The notes beneath the pieces are model-generated. The model was given only the letters and a program-made list of their open reading frames with translations, did no database searches and was not told the DNA's origin. A program made the translations under genes and the position numbers. A stretch of DNA of 64,000 nucleotides from Pontibacterium sp964228735. GTDB lineage: Bacteria > Pseudomonadota > Gammaproteobacteria > Pseudomonadales > Balneatricaceae. The stretch spans positions 7,057-71,056 of the forward strand of contig NZ_CAXRBQ010000032.1 of the NCBI RefSeq assembly GCF_964228735.1, in the 5' to 3' direction. Positions 8,636-17,209 of the stretch are shown piece by piece. Positions within the stretch are counted from its first letter, which is position 1; every line of letters starts with the position of its first letter.

Positions 8636-9546
8636 TAGCCCTCCCCTTTTCCGTATCGCTGTTGCAGCACCTGCCACAAGGCTTCGGCGCTGGCCGACAG
8701 TGGCCGATTGCAGCGGTACACGTAGATCTTCAGCGGTTGTTGCCACTGCTCGCCGCCGCAGGCCACGAGAAAACCCTGCTCCAGTTCGTTCTCGATAGCA
8801 AAGCTGGGCACCCAGGCTACTCCCATCCCCTGCAAGGCCATCACCTTGAGGCTGTCGGCCAGCGGGGATTCGAATGCCTGCTGCAATTCGAGCTTTCGGG
8901 GCGGCTGTCGCAGTAATTGTTCAACACAGCGACCCAGATAGATCTCCTTCGGGTAGGCCAGATAGGGGATGGTTTGCTGGCCGGGATTATCCAGGTCAAA
9001 CAGCGGATTGCCCGCGTCGTTGGCACGGCAGACCGGGATCAGCTGCTCCTGCCCCAACGGCAGTGCCTGAAACTGATCTGTAGTCAGGCTGTGGTTTTCG
9101 AAGGCGAGCAGGAAGTCGCAGATGCCGTTTTTCAGCGCCTGCACGCTGTCGTCCACATTGGCGACCAATTGGCGGGTGCGGATGTTACTCAATGCGTCCT
9201 GCAGCGATTGCAGGAAACGGGGAAACAGCGACAGCGAAAGTGTGTGGGACACAGCAAAGTCGATCACCTCGGGACCACGCTGCTGCAGCGACTGCAGATG
9301 GGAGACACAGTCGTCCAATTGACTCACCAGGTTTTGTGCGGTGATCTGGAACAGGTGCCCGGCCGGGGTGAGTTGTATCGGCACGCTGGTACGGTCGACC
9401 AGCTCACAGCCTACTGCTTCTTCCAACGCGCGAATGCGGCGGCTGAAGGCGGGTTGGGTCATATGCCGTGCCTCGGCGGAACGGGAGAAACTCTGTGTTT
9501 TCGCCAGCGACAGAAAATCCTCTAACCACTTCGTTTCGATGTTCAT
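8635..9546 (-). CDS. LysR-family transcriptional regulator of the aspartate module
   Basis: The 303-residue DNA-binding regulator has an N-terminal winged helix (WLEDFLSLAKTQSFSRSAEARHMTQPAFSRRIRALE) and a periplasmic-binding-like effector domain. It is the first gene of an operon with the two-component system and is divergent from an aspartate racemase gene, the usual arrangement for a LysR protein that controls its neighbour. The ATG at 9546 (MNIETKW) has GAAGAG about nine bases upstream and gives the standard N terminus; an in-frame start 11 codons earlier has no clear site. The effector is not identifiable. Confidence 0.9.
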   Translation of the reverse strand: MNIETKWLEDFLSLAKTQSFSRSAEARHMTQPAFSRRIRALEEAVGCELVDRTSVPIQLTPAGHLFQITAQNLVSQLDDCVSHLQSLQQRGPEVIDFAVSHTLSLSLFPRFLQSLQDALSNIRTRQLVANVDDSVQALKNGICDFLLAFENHSLTTDQFQALPLGQEQLIPVCRANDAGNPLFDLDNPGQQTIPYLAYPKEIYLGRCVEQLLRQPPRKLELQQAFESPLADSLKVMALQGMGVAWVPSFAIENELEQGFLVACGGEQWQQPLKIYVYRCNRPLSASAEALWQVLQQRYGKGEG

Positions 9547-9688
9547 GACGGAAAACTCTTCACCCGATATTGATGGCATATATACGCCGAAACCGGCTTG
9601 TACGCCAAGGCTAATGCCCTATTCAGTGTACTACCGCGTGGTCTAAGTTTCTTGAGCGGGCTCTTTTTATAACAACACCCCCTGACCG

Positions 9689-9703
9689 ATACCAGTTTGG
9701 TAT
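9689..9703. promoter_or_regulatory. Putative LysR box between lysR and the racemase gene
   Basis: ATACCAGTTTGGTAT is a perfect 5-bp inverted repeat with a 5-base spacer and fits the T-N11-A rule of LysR operators. It sits in the 290-base divergent region; further GGTAT copies follow at 9706-9710 and nearby. Binding by the adjacent LysR protein is inferred. Confidence 0.6.
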
Positions 9704-9836
9704 GCGGTATGTATCTGTCTGATATGCAAGGGTTTAATCAGCCTTATGCGGTTGCAGTATGGGGCCTGCCAAGATGGCATTGGCGGTGGAGTCCAACACA
9801 ACCTAGGGTATCGGAAAATTCCCTGGAGATTTCCTG

Positions 9837-10541
9837 ATGAGCACGATGATCGGAGTTTTGGGTGGCATGGGGCCGCTTGCCACCGTTGATTTTGTCGAGA
9901 AAATTATCCGCCAGACACCGGCCGAAAAAGACCAGGATCATCTGCCGTTGTTGGTGCATTCGGTGCCACAGATTCCTGACCGTACCGCGTACCTGCTGGA
10001 TAACCAAGCTTCCCCTCTCAAGGCGCTATCGCACGGTGTCCGGACACTGGCCAATGCCGGTGTGGGCTGTATCGCCATCCCGTGCAATACAGCGCATTAC
10101 TGGCATCCGGATCTGGTCGAGATCAGTCCGGTACCGGTGCTACATATTGCCAAGGCGTGCAGTGACAGGCTCGTTCAGCAGAGTGTTCGTTCCGTTGGGC
10201 TGATGGCGACCGATGGAACCCTGAAGGCCAACTTTTATGCGCAACAGCTAGAGCAACGAGGTATCGCCCTGACGTTGCCGGACGAGTCGTTGCAGCGACA
10301 GATCATGGCTGGGATCTATCAGGTGAAGGCGGGAAATCTGGCTGAAGGTGGTGCGCTGTTGGACAAGTGTGTGGATGCGTTTCTGGCGCACGGCTTGGAG
10401 CGGGTGATCCTGGGTTGCACTGAAATACCCTTGGCGCTGGAGCACATAGACTCAAGCAACTTAGCTGTCGGCGTGGATGCGACCGATGCCTTGGCCGAGG
10501 CGTGCCTGCATTGGTATCAACAAGCACAAACACCCCATTAA
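9837..10541 (+). CDS. Aspartate/glutamate racemase family protein (probable aspartate racemase)
   Basis: The enzyme interconverts D- and L-aspartate (or glutamate) without cofactor, using two cysteines. The 234-residue protein starts with the signature GVLGGMGPLATVDF and has both catalytic cysteines in context: C83 in IPCNTAHYW and C194 in ILGCTEIPL. GGAG eight bases before the ATG supports the start. It diverges from the LysR/two-component operon next to aspA and an acidic amino acid carrier, which favours D-aspartate as substrate. The length and motifs match the cytosolic RacD/YgeA type rather than MurI, which is about 265 residues or longer. Confidence 0.88.
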   Translation: MSTMIGVLGGMGPLATVDFVEKIIRQTPAEKDQDHLPLLVHSVPQIPDRTAYLLDNQASPLKALSHGVRTLANAGVGCIAIPCNTAHYWHPDLVEISPVPVLHIAKACSDRLVQQSVRSVGLMATDGTLKANFYAQQLEQRGIALTLPDESLQRQIMAGIYQVKAGNLAEGGALLDKCVDAFLAHGLERVILGCTEIPLALEHIDSSNLAVGVDATDALAEACLHWYQQAQTPH

Positions 10542-10560
10542 TCGGAGGATTATCGGGTAC

Positions 10561-10594
10561 GGCCAGCACTCCCTTTGTGACGGGGAGCGCTGGC
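10561..10594. terminator. Shared hairpin between convergent racemase and nhaD genes
   Basis: GGCCAGC/GCTGGCC with an inner CTCCC/GGGAG extension forms a strong stem between two convergent stop codons. T-runs are weak on both sides. Confidence 0.6.
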
Positions 10595-10605
10595 CTCGGC
10601 ATGTT

Positions 10606-11850
10606 TTAGATGAACAGCGATCCTGCCACCAATACACAGACGTAACCGCTGGTATAGGCAACCAGCAGCCAGTGGATAAAGCGCATGTAGCTGAGGAAGG
10701 TCAGCTCCTTCATCTTGCTCATTGCGATCACACCCGCTGCAGAGCCGATGATCAGGATCGAACCGCCCACACCGGTGGCGTAAGTCAGACCCAGCCATTG
10801 GGCTTTATCCATCACAACACCGGATTTTAGAATCGCCGCGGTAAGTGGCACGTTATCCACCAGGGCGGAGAGCAAACCGACAATGTAGTTGGCCATGGCG
10901 ATTGGCAGCACGTTGTACAGTTCCGGCAGGTGATCCAGCACCGACAACTCCTTCAGCATGCCAACCAGCAGCAGAACCCCCAGGAAGAACAGCAGCGTAT
11001 CGAACTCAATATCGCGTATGTATTCCAGGATGTTCGGACGTTCATCGTCTTTTTTATGCAGCATCTGATGCACCAGGAACATCACCGACAGGCCAAACAG
11101 GAAGGTCAGCAGCGGTGGGATCTGGTACAGCGTACTGAAACTCAGTGTGCTCAGGATAGTTAACAGGAATAGCGCACCAATCACCTTATCCCGTCCCGAG
11201 ATCGGACGGCGGAAACGTGGCAGCTGGAATTCCTGGTTGGAGCCCGACATCAGACAGAGCACCAGCACCGCAACACCAATGGTGGCAGGCGGAATCAGCA
11301 GGAACAGGTCGAGGATCTCTACCTTGCCGGCCAGGAAGATCATCAGGGTGGTTACGTCACCGGTAATCAGCGCAACACCGCCGGAGTTCACCGCAAATAC
11401 CAGCAAAGTAGCGAACTTTAACAGGTCTTTCTTCTCCAGATTCAGTGATGCCAGCAGCGACAGCATGATCAGGGAGGCGGTGATGTTGTCCGCCAGTGAC
11501 GAAAACAGCAATGCCAACAGGGCCATCATCAGCATCAGCTTACGCTGGGTGATCTGTTCGGGCAGAACCCGGTAAACCAACTGGGTGATCAGCCCTTTCT
11601 GGTTGAGGTACGCAACATAGGTCATCGCGGCCATCAGAAAGAGCCAGAGGGTGGCGATCTCCAACAGGTTTTCGTTCAGTTTTTCCTGAACGTTACCGTC
11701 GTGGATGATCTGCTCGGGGAAGATAAAGGCGAGTATCCATACCAGGGTGCCGATAAACAGCGTTGATTTCGCTTTGTTCACGTGGACCACGTCCTCGATC
11801 ACGATCATCACAAACGCGAAAACGATCAATGCCAAAAGCAAGATAGTCAT
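10606..11850 (-). CDS. nhaD: Na+/H+ antiporter, NhaD type
   Basis: This inner-membrane antiporter exports Na+ (or Li+) in exchange for protons. The 414-residue protein has about twelve hydrophobic segments and the ion-transporter segments SSLADNITASLIMLSLL and SALVDNVPLTAAILKSG, which hold the conserved Asp-Asn pairs of the family, plus FAVNSGGVALITGDVTT. The ATG at 11850 (MTILLLALIVF) has GGAG ten bases upstream; in-frame ATGs or other starts further upstream (for example 11865) lack a good site. It stands alone between a convergent racemase and the phaB terminator. It points to a saline or alkaline habitat, together with nhaB in this window. Confidence 0.9.
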   Translation of the reverse strand: MTILLLALIVFAFVMIVIEDVVHVNKAKSTLFIGTLVWILAFIFPEQIIHDGNVQEKLNENLLEIATLWLFLMAAMTYVAYLNQKGLITQLVYRVLPEQITQRKLMLMMALLALLFSSLADNITASLIMLSLLASLNLEKKDLLKFATLLVFAVNSGGVALITGDVTTLMIFLAGKVEILDLFLLIPPATIGVAVLVLCLMSGSNQEFQLPRFRRPISGRDKVIGALFLLTILSTLSFSTLYQIPPLLTFLFGLSVMFLVHQMLHKKDDERPNILEYIRDIEFDTLLFFLGVLLLVGMLKELSVLDHLPELYNVLPIAMANYIVGLLSALVDNVPLTAAILKSGVVMDKAQWLGLTYATGVGGSILIIGSAAGVIAMSKMKELTFLSYMRFIHWLLVAYTSGYVCVLVAGSLFI

Positions 11851-11980
11851 AGGGTTAGACTCCATCCAGCCAGACGGCCGGATACCAATAAGTGATAGAG
11901 GCTTGAGTGTAGACCAGTTTGCGGGTGTCTCGTAATTGGTTTTGCGGCGGCATACATTTACAAATGTGTTTGAGCACAAT

Positions 11981-12013
11981 AAAAAGGCCCTGCCTCTAAT
12001 TTGGGGCAGGGCC
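11981..12013 (-). terminator. Rho-independent terminator of the malonyl-CoA decarboxylase/phaB operon
   Basis: On the minus strand a perfect 9-bp stem GGCCCTGCC/GGCAGGGCC is followed by five T. It lies 45 bases after the reductase stop. Confidence 0.9.
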
Positions 12014-12057
12014 TTTTCGCTGCGTAGCAGGTGTAGGTCTTGGACTCTTCGGGCCGG

Positions 12058-12801
12058 TTAGCTCATATACTGGCCGCCGTTCACCGACAGGTTGGTGCCG
12101 GTGATAAAGCCAGCATCCTCTGCAGTCAGGAAGGTTACCGCACGGGCGATCTCCTCCGGCTGGCCCAGCCGACCTACTGGAATCCCCTCAACGATGGCAT
12201 CCAGCACCTTCTCCGGTACCTGACGAACCATTGGCGTATCAATGTAACCCGGAGAGACCGCATTTACGGTCACACCCTTGCGCGCACCTTCCTGGGCGAT
12301 CGCCTTGGTGAAACCGTAGATACCGGCCTTGGCGGCGGAGTAGTTGGCCTGGCCAAACTGGCCCTTCTCGCCATTGAGGGAGGAGATGTTGACGATACGG
12401 CCGAAACCGCGGTTACACATCGCCTCAAAGACCGGCTGGCACATGTTGTACATGGAGTCGAGGTTGGTGCGCAGCACCGCCTGCCACTGCTCCGGCTGCA
12501 GGCGTTTGAGTGGGCCGTCGCGGGTGATACCGGCGTTGTTCACCAGAATGTCGATGGCGCCCACTTCTTCCTCCACCTTGGCGATAAAGCTGCAGCAGTA
12601 GTCGTAGTCGGTCACATCCAGCGGGTAGATGGCGATCTCGTAGCCGGCGTCTTTCATCTCTGCCTGCCACGCCTGGGCTTCCGCTGCCTGAGATGGCAGG
12701 TAGCTGCCCACTACTCGACGGTCCTGGTCACACAGGGCCTTACACATACTTTCACCCAGACCTCCCTGGGCACCAGTTACGACGGCGACACGTTGCGTCA
12801 T
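12058..12801 (-). CDS. phaB: Acetoacetyl-CoA reductase (short-chain dehydrogenase, PhaB)
   Basis: The enzyme reduces acetoacetyl-CoA to (R)-3-hydroxybutyryl-CoA with NADPH. The 247-residue SDR protein has the cofactor motif TGAQGGLGESM, LVNNAGITRD, the catalytic serine in NISSLNG (140/141), and Y154-x3-K158 in NYSAAKAG. GITRD with a C-terminal SVNGGQYMS is characteristic of PhaB rather than FabG. AAGGAG lies close to the ATG. It is 23 bases downstream of malonyl-CoA decarboxylase and is co-transcribed with it. No PHA synthase is visible in the window, so whether it feeds polymer synthesis is not shown. Confidence 0.9.
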   Translation of the reverse strand: MTQRVAVVTGAQGGLGESMCKALCDQDRRVVGSYLPSQAAEAQAWQAEMKDAGYEIAIYPLDVTDYDYCCSFIAKVEEEVGAIDILVNNAGITRDGPLKRLQPEQWQAVLRTNLDSMYNMCQPVFEAMCNRGFGRIVNISSLNGEKGQFGQANYSAAKAGIYGFTKAIAQEGARKGVTVNAVSPGYIDTPMVRQVPEKVLDAIVEGIPVGRLGQPEEIARAVTFLTAEDAGFITGTNLSVNGGQYMS

Positions 12802-12824
12802 CCTCTTCTCCTTATTTTTATTCT

Positions 12825-14204
12825 CTAGGTTTTACACAAAGCCTTGATCTTGGCGGACTGGGCGATGCTGCCCTGCGCGCTGTAATCCTGGCTGCGGCTT
12901 TCGATATGCGGCAGGTCGTAGAGGTAGTTCACCATCATGCCTGCTGACTGTTTGATTCCGTTGGCGGAGCTGTCCGCCAACCAGTTGAGCTGGGCCACTT
13001 CCGCACCGTTGCTGAGGTGGAAATGGGTCACATTATCCAGCGGGGTAATACGTCCCGGTCGTTTCTCCTGGGTCAGGTAATGGGCGCAGAGCTGCAGCAA
13101 CGGCTCACGGCGCTGTTCGGCTAGAGACGCATCCAGGTGCCAGTCGTCCGGCAGGCGTGGCTCTGGCAGCTGTACCCAGGCCTTGCCGCCCGGCAGCTGC
13201 TGCAGGGTATTGTCGTCCTGCTTATCGAGCCAACGCATGAAGCCCGGGATCGGTGACAGGGTGGAGAACTGCTTCAGATCGTGGAAATCGTGCTGCAACT
13301 CCGCCACGACTCGTTTGATCAGGAAATTACCGAAGCTAATGCCTGCAAGACCGCGCTGGGCGTTGGAGATGGAGTAGAAGATCGCGGTATCTGCTTCGTT
13401 GAAATCCAGGATCGGCGCATCTGCATCCAGCAATTTTTGCACGCTGTCGGCGAGGCCTTTCACCAGGGCAACTTCGACGAAAATCAGCGGCTCGTCCGGC
13501 ATATTGGGGTGAAAGAACGCGAAACAGCGGCGATCGGATTCGAGGCGGTTTTTCAGGTCGTCCCAACTCTGAATGGCGTGGACGGCCTCATAGGCGATCA
13601 GTTTTTCCAGCAATTGCGCGCTGGATTGCCAGCTGATCTGCTCCAGTTGCAGCAGGCCGATATCAAACCAGCTGACCAACTGGCGTTTCAGGTCCGCTTC
13701 CAGTGGCGCCAGCTCCGGTACCTCTTTTTTCAGACTGAGCAGTTCGGCGCGCATATCCACCAGGAACTTCATTCCTTCGGGAAGCTCAGTGAACTGGGTG
13801 AGCAGTTTCATACGCGGTGGATCGAGGGTGTCACGCAGCTTAAGGCGTGCGGCAGCGCGGTCCTCTGGGTCTGCTTCGCGCCACTGTTCGATGGCGGTTT
13901 CCACCGCGCCATCGTCCACATCGTAGCTATCGCACAGCAGCTGTAGGAACTTGCGGCGGCCGGTTGGGCTCAGCGCCAGGTAGTTCTCCCCCAGCTGTGC
14001 GGCACGGCGGCGAGCTGCTACCTCACCGCCGGTATTGCTCAGGCAGCTGTCCATCCACTGCTGCAGCAGCTCCAGGTCTTTGTCATCAAGATCCGGGAAT
14101 AGCTCGAGGGTTTCTTTGAGTCGATCAACGGAAAGGTCATGCCACACCTTTTTCAGGTGGCTCACGGTGCGATCAAGAAAACTGGCTGTGATCTGGCTGG
14201 GCAT
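12825..14204 (-). CDS. Malonyl-CoA decarboxylase
   Basis: The enzyme decarboxylates malonyl-CoA to acetyl-CoA and CO2. The 459 residues match bacterial members of the family: an N-terminal helical bundle (residues 1-150) and a C-terminal acetyltransferase-like catalytic domain that carries FFHPNMPDEPLIFVEVAL, YSISNAQRGLAGISFGNFLIKRVV and later THFHLSNGAEVAQLNW with the family His-Ser region. AGGAG six bases before the ATG supports the start. It forms an operon with phaB and is divergent from a PhaJ-like hydratase; the decarboxylase could supply acetyl-CoA from malonyl-CoA to C4 metabolism, which is inferred. Confidence 0.9.
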   Translation of the reverse strand: MPSQITASFLDRTVSHLKKVWHDLSVDRLKETLELFPDLDDKDLELLQQWMDSCLSNTGGEVAARRRAAQLGENYLALSPTGRRKFLQLLCDSYDVDDGAVETAIEQWREADPEDRAAARLKLRDTLDPPRMKLLTQFTELPEGMKFLVDMRAELLSLKKEVPELAPLEADLKRQLVSWFDIGLLQLEQISWQSSAQLLEKLIAYEAVHAIQSWDDLKNRLESDRRCFAFFHPNMPDEPLIFVEVALVKGLADSVQKLLDADAPILDFNEADTAIFYSISNAQRGLAGISFGNFLIKRVVAELQHDFHDLKQFSTLSPIPGFMRWLDKQDDNTLQQLPGGKAWVQLPEPRLPDDWHLDASLAEQRREPLLQLCAHYLTQEKRPGRITPLDNVTHFHLSNGAEVAQLNWLADSSANGIKQSAGMMVNYLYDLPHIESRSQDYSAQGSIAQSAKIKALCKT

Positions 14205-14223
14205 GGGTATCTCCTAAAGTGCA

Positions 14224-14321
14224 CCTGACATCTTTCCAACTGGCTGTTTGATGAACAGTGCATATGTCAGGGAAAGCTAGCAAAGAAAAATTTAAAAACC
14301 AAGGGTTAATACTTGGTTTTT
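14224..14321. promoter_or_regulatory. Divergent control region with nested dyads
   Basis: Between the decarboxylase and the hydratase are CCTGACAT (14224-14231) paired with ATGTCAGG (14264-14271), enclosing CTGTT-TGATG-AACAG (14243-14257), and a separate palindrome AAAAACCAAG/CTTGGTTTTT at 14294-14321. The first two look like a regulator operator. The last resembles a bidirectional terminator but lies between divergent genes. The regulator is unknown. Confidence 0.45.
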
Positions 14322-14453
14322 GTTTTTGGAACGTCTAAGGTGTGGTTACTTCGTCGTCAGCGTAACGGCTCCAAGACCGTATGGCGACCTTATAACAATA
14401 GTCCCGGGTACAGGGGCAGATGAAATCATTGAGACTTTTGAGAGGACAGCCAG

Positions 14454-14888
14454 ATGCAGGAACTGCACGGATACTACCTGGAAGACCTGGAGATCGGTCA
14501 GACCGCCAGCTACGCAAAAACCATCACCGAAGCGGACGTAGTGCTGTTTGCCGGTATCACCGGTGATGACAACCCGGTGCATATCAACGCCGAGTACGCG
14601 GCGCAGACCATGTTCGAGCAGCGCATTGTGCACGGCATGTTCAGTGCCGGTCTGATCTCTGCCGTACTGGGTACCCGCATGCCAGGGCCGGGTGCGATCT
14701 ACATCGATCAGCAGCTGAAGTTCAAGGCACCGGTGCATATCGGTGACACCGTGGTGGCCTCCGCCAAGGTACTGGAGATCGACGAGAAGCGCCGCCGCGT
14801 GAAGCTGGAAACCATCTGTAAGGTGGGTGAAAAAGTTGTAGCTGAAGGTGTGGCGACCAACATGGTTGACCGCCGTCCGACCGAATAA
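14454..14888 (+). CDS. MaoC-like (R)-specific enoyl-CoA hydratase (PhaJ-like)
   Basis: Enzymes of this family hydrate trans-2-enoyl-CoA to (R)-3-hydroxyacyl-CoA, linking beta-oxidation to polyhydroxyalkanoate monomers. The 144-residue hot-dog-fold protein has the hydratase-2 motif FAGITGDDNPVHINAEYA with the catalytic D38 and H43, followed by RIVHGM. AGAGGA precedes the ATG. It starts a rightward group with an isochorismatase-like hydrolase 17 bases downstream and an acyl-CoA synthetase further on. The chain-length preference cannot be read from the sequence. Confidence 0.85.
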   Translation: MQELHGYYLEDLEIGQTASYAKTITEADVVLFAGITGDDNPVHINAEYAAQTMFEQRIVHGMFSAGLISAVLGTRMPGPGAIYIDQQLKFKAPVHIGDTVVASAKVLEIDEKRRRVKLETICKVGEKVVAEGVATNMVDRRPTE

Positions 14889-14905
14889 GCAGCAGGAGAA
14901 AAACG

Positions 14906-15451
14906 ATGCTGATTGAAGCAAACAAGTCCGCCCTGCTGGTGATCGACGTGCAGGAAAAACTGCTGCCGGGTGTGTTCGAGAACGAAAAGCTGGTGGCCAG
15001 CTGCCAGTGGCTGATGGGCGTGGCCCAGCTAATGGAGATCCCGGTTTTGGGTTCCGAACAGTACCCACAGGGTGTTGGCCCAACTGTGTCGACCCTGCGT
15101 GACATGCTGGATGAAAACGACTTTGTCGGTAAAACCCACTTCTCCTGCGCAGATGCACCGGAGTGCAGTGCGCGTATCGATGCTTTGGACCGCGAACAGA
15201 TCGTGATCTGTGGTATGGAAGCGCACGTTTGTGTGATGCAGACCGCCCTGCGTCTGCTGGCACAGGGCAAGCAGGTCTATGTGGTGAGTGATGCGATCTC
15301 TGCCCGCGACCCAATCGATACCGCCGCAGCGATTGAACGTATGCGTGAAGAAGGTGTGAAGATGGTGACCCGCGAGATGGTGGGTTTCGAGTGGATCGGC
15401 CGCTCTGACGCACCGCAGTTCAAAGATTTCAGCATGAAGTTCCTGCGCTGA
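14906..15451 (+). CDS. Isochorismatase-family cysteine hydrolase
   Basis: The 181-residue protein has the Asp-Lys-Cys triad of the isochorismatase fold: D14 in LLVIDVQ, K76 in GKTHFSC and C109 in CGMEAHVCVMQTA. Family members hydrolyse amides or related bonds (for example nicotinamide or N-carbamoyl compounds); the substrate here is unknown. The GMEAHVC block resembles the YcaC group of predicted hydrolases. It lies 17 bases after the PhaJ-like gene, with GGAG before the ATG, so the two are likely co-transcribed, although no pathway link is evident. Confidence 0.83.
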   Translation: MLIEANKSALLVIDVQEKLLPGVFENEKLVASCQWLMGVAQLMEIPVLGSEQYPQGVGPTVSTLRDMLDENDFVGKTHFSCADAPECSARIDALDREQIVICGMEAHVCVMQTALRLLAQGKQVYVVSDAISARDPIDTAAAIERMREEGVKMVTREMVGFEWIGRSDAPQFKDFSMKFLR

Positions 15452-15547
15452 GGTAATCATGCCAGGCCCGGATGCCTGTAGTTCTGTCGTTAAGGTATCT
15501 GGGTCTTTAAGCCCTTTTCTTTAAAAATCAGAACCATAGGTAGACGT

Positions 15548-17209
15548 ATGGAAAATAAGAATAACAATCCGTACAGCCTGGGCCTGGATAAGAATGCAGC
15601 CAACTACGCTGCCCTGACCCCGCTGTCATTTATCGAACGCGCCGCGAGCGTGTACCCCGATCGTACCGCCGTTATCCACGGTGATGTGCGTCGTAGCTGG
15701 TGCGAAACCTACCAACGTTGCCGTCAACTGGCCTCGGCCCTGCAGCAACGAGGCATAGGCGAAGGTGATACCGTTGCCGTGATGCTGCCCAACATCCCCG
15801 AGATGTTGGAGCTGCACTTTGCCGTACCGATGACCGGTGCGGTGCTCAATACCCAGAACACCCGCCTCGACGCGGAAACCATCGCCTTTATGCTCGACCA
15901 CGGTGAAGCCCGTGTCGTGATCACCGACCGCGAATTCTCCGATGTGATGCACCGCGCGTTGCGAATGGCCAGCGTGGAGCCGCTGGTGGTGGATGTGGAT
16001 GATCCGCAGTTTGCAGGTGGTGACCTGATTGGCACCCTAACCTACGAGCAGTTACTGGCTGAAGGTGATCCCGATTTTGCCTGGCAACCGCCTGCGGACG
16101 AGTGGCAACCGATCACCCTCAACTACACCTCCGGCACCACCGGCAATCCCAAAGGGGTGGTGTATCACCACCGCGGCGCGCACCTGAATGCGATCAGCAA
16201 CATCATTGGCCAGAATCTGCCGCCCCATGCGGTCTATCTTTGGACCTTGCCGATGTTCCATTGCAACGGCTGGTGTTATCCCTGGTCGGTGACCGCCGTG
16301 GCCGGTACCCATGTCTGCCTGCGTCATCTGCGACCGGAGTCCGTATTCGAGCTGATTCAGGCCTGCGGTGTGACCCACTTCTGCGGTGCGCCGGTGGTAC
16401 TGAATATGTTGCTCAACGCGCCGGAAGAATCCAAGGCGCTGGTGGACCATACGGTCACCGTCACTACTGGCGGTGCGGCACCTCCTGCAGCGATCATCGA
16501 AGGAATGGAAGCGATTGGTATTAAGGTGGTGCATGCCTATGGCTTGACCGAGTCCTACGGCCCGAGTGTGTTCTGTGCCCACCAGGATGAATGGGACGCG
16601 CTGGTGCTGGAGCAGAAAGCGGCGAAGATGGCCCGTCAGGGCGTGCGTGCACCGGCATTGGAAGAGCTGATGGTCGCTGATCCGGTTTCGCTCGAACCGG
16701 TGCTCCGTGATGGCAGCACCCTGGGTGAAGTCTTTATGCGTGGTAACAATGTCATGAAAGGCTACCTGAAGAACCCAACCGCCACCGAGGAAGCCTTTGC
16801 CGGTGGCTGGTTCCATACCGGTGATCTGGCGGTATGGCATGCGGACGGCTACATTGAGGTGAAGGATCGCTCCAAGGACGTGATCATCTCCGGCGGCGAG
16901 AACATCTCCACCATCGAGGTGGAGGACATCCTTTACCGTCACCCGGCGGTGCTGGAAGCGGCGGTGGTGGCCAAACCCCACGAACATTGGGGTGAAGTGC
17001 CCTGCGCTTTTGTCACCCTGAAAGAGGGGACGGAGGTGAGTGCTGAGGAGATCATCGACTTTACCCGCGACCACATGGCCCATTTCAAATGTCCGAAACA
17101 AGTGGTGTTTGCACCGTTGCCGAAAACCTCCACCGGCAAGGTGCAGAAGTTTGCCCTGCGGGCAATGCTCAAAGAGATACCGGCGGACATAACTGAGCAG
17201 GACATCTAG
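15548..17209 (+). CDS. AMP-forming acyl-CoA synthetase (fatty acyl- or methylmercaptopropionyl-CoA ligase type)
   Basis: The enzyme activates a carboxylic acid with ATP and CoA. The 553-residue protein has the AMP-binding signature NYTSGTTGNPKG, the acyl-site segment WTLPMFHCNGWCYPW, VHAYGLTESYGP, GWFHTGDLA, and the hinge and catalytic Lys region KDVIISGGENIS with PKTSTGKVQK near the end. This pattern resembles the 540-residue group that includes medium-chain ligases and DmdB of DMSP breakdown, and the two cannot be separated by eye. It lies about 100 bases past the hydrolase gene, downstream of PhaJ. Its stop codon falls in the first bases of a MITE-like repeat. Confidence 0.85.
   Translation: MENKNNNPYSLGLDKNAANYAALTPLSFIERAASVYPDRTAVIHGDVRRSWCETYQRCRQLASALQQRGIGEGDTVAVMLPNIPEMLELHFAVPMTGAVLNTQNTRLDAETIAFMLDHGEARVVITDREFSDVMHRALRMASVEPLVVDVDDPQFAGGDLIGTLTYEQLLAEGDPDFAWQPPADEWQPITLNYTSGTTGNPKGVVYHHRGAHLNAISNIIGQNLPPHAVYLWTLPMFHCNGWCYPWSVTAVAGTHVCLRHLRPESVFELIQACGVTHFCGAPVVLNMLLNAPEESKALVDHTVTVTTGGAAPPAAIIEGMEAIGIKVVHAYGLTESYGPSVFCAHQDEWDALVLEQKAAKMARQGVRAPALEELMVADPVSLEPVLRDGSTLGEVFMRGNNVMKGYLKNPTATEEAFAGGWFHTGDLAVWHADGYIEVKDRSKDVIISGGENISTIEVEDILYRHPAVLEAAVVAKPHEHWGEVPCAFVTLKEGTEVSAEEIIDFTRDHMAHFKCPKQVVFAPLPKTSTGKVQKFALRAMLKEIPADITEQDI

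Noticed and set aside
12058..12801. FabG (3-oxoacyl-ACP reductase) instead of PhaB
   Set aside because: GITRDGPLKRL and the SVNGGQYMS end favour PhaB, and no fatty acid synthesis genes are adjacent.
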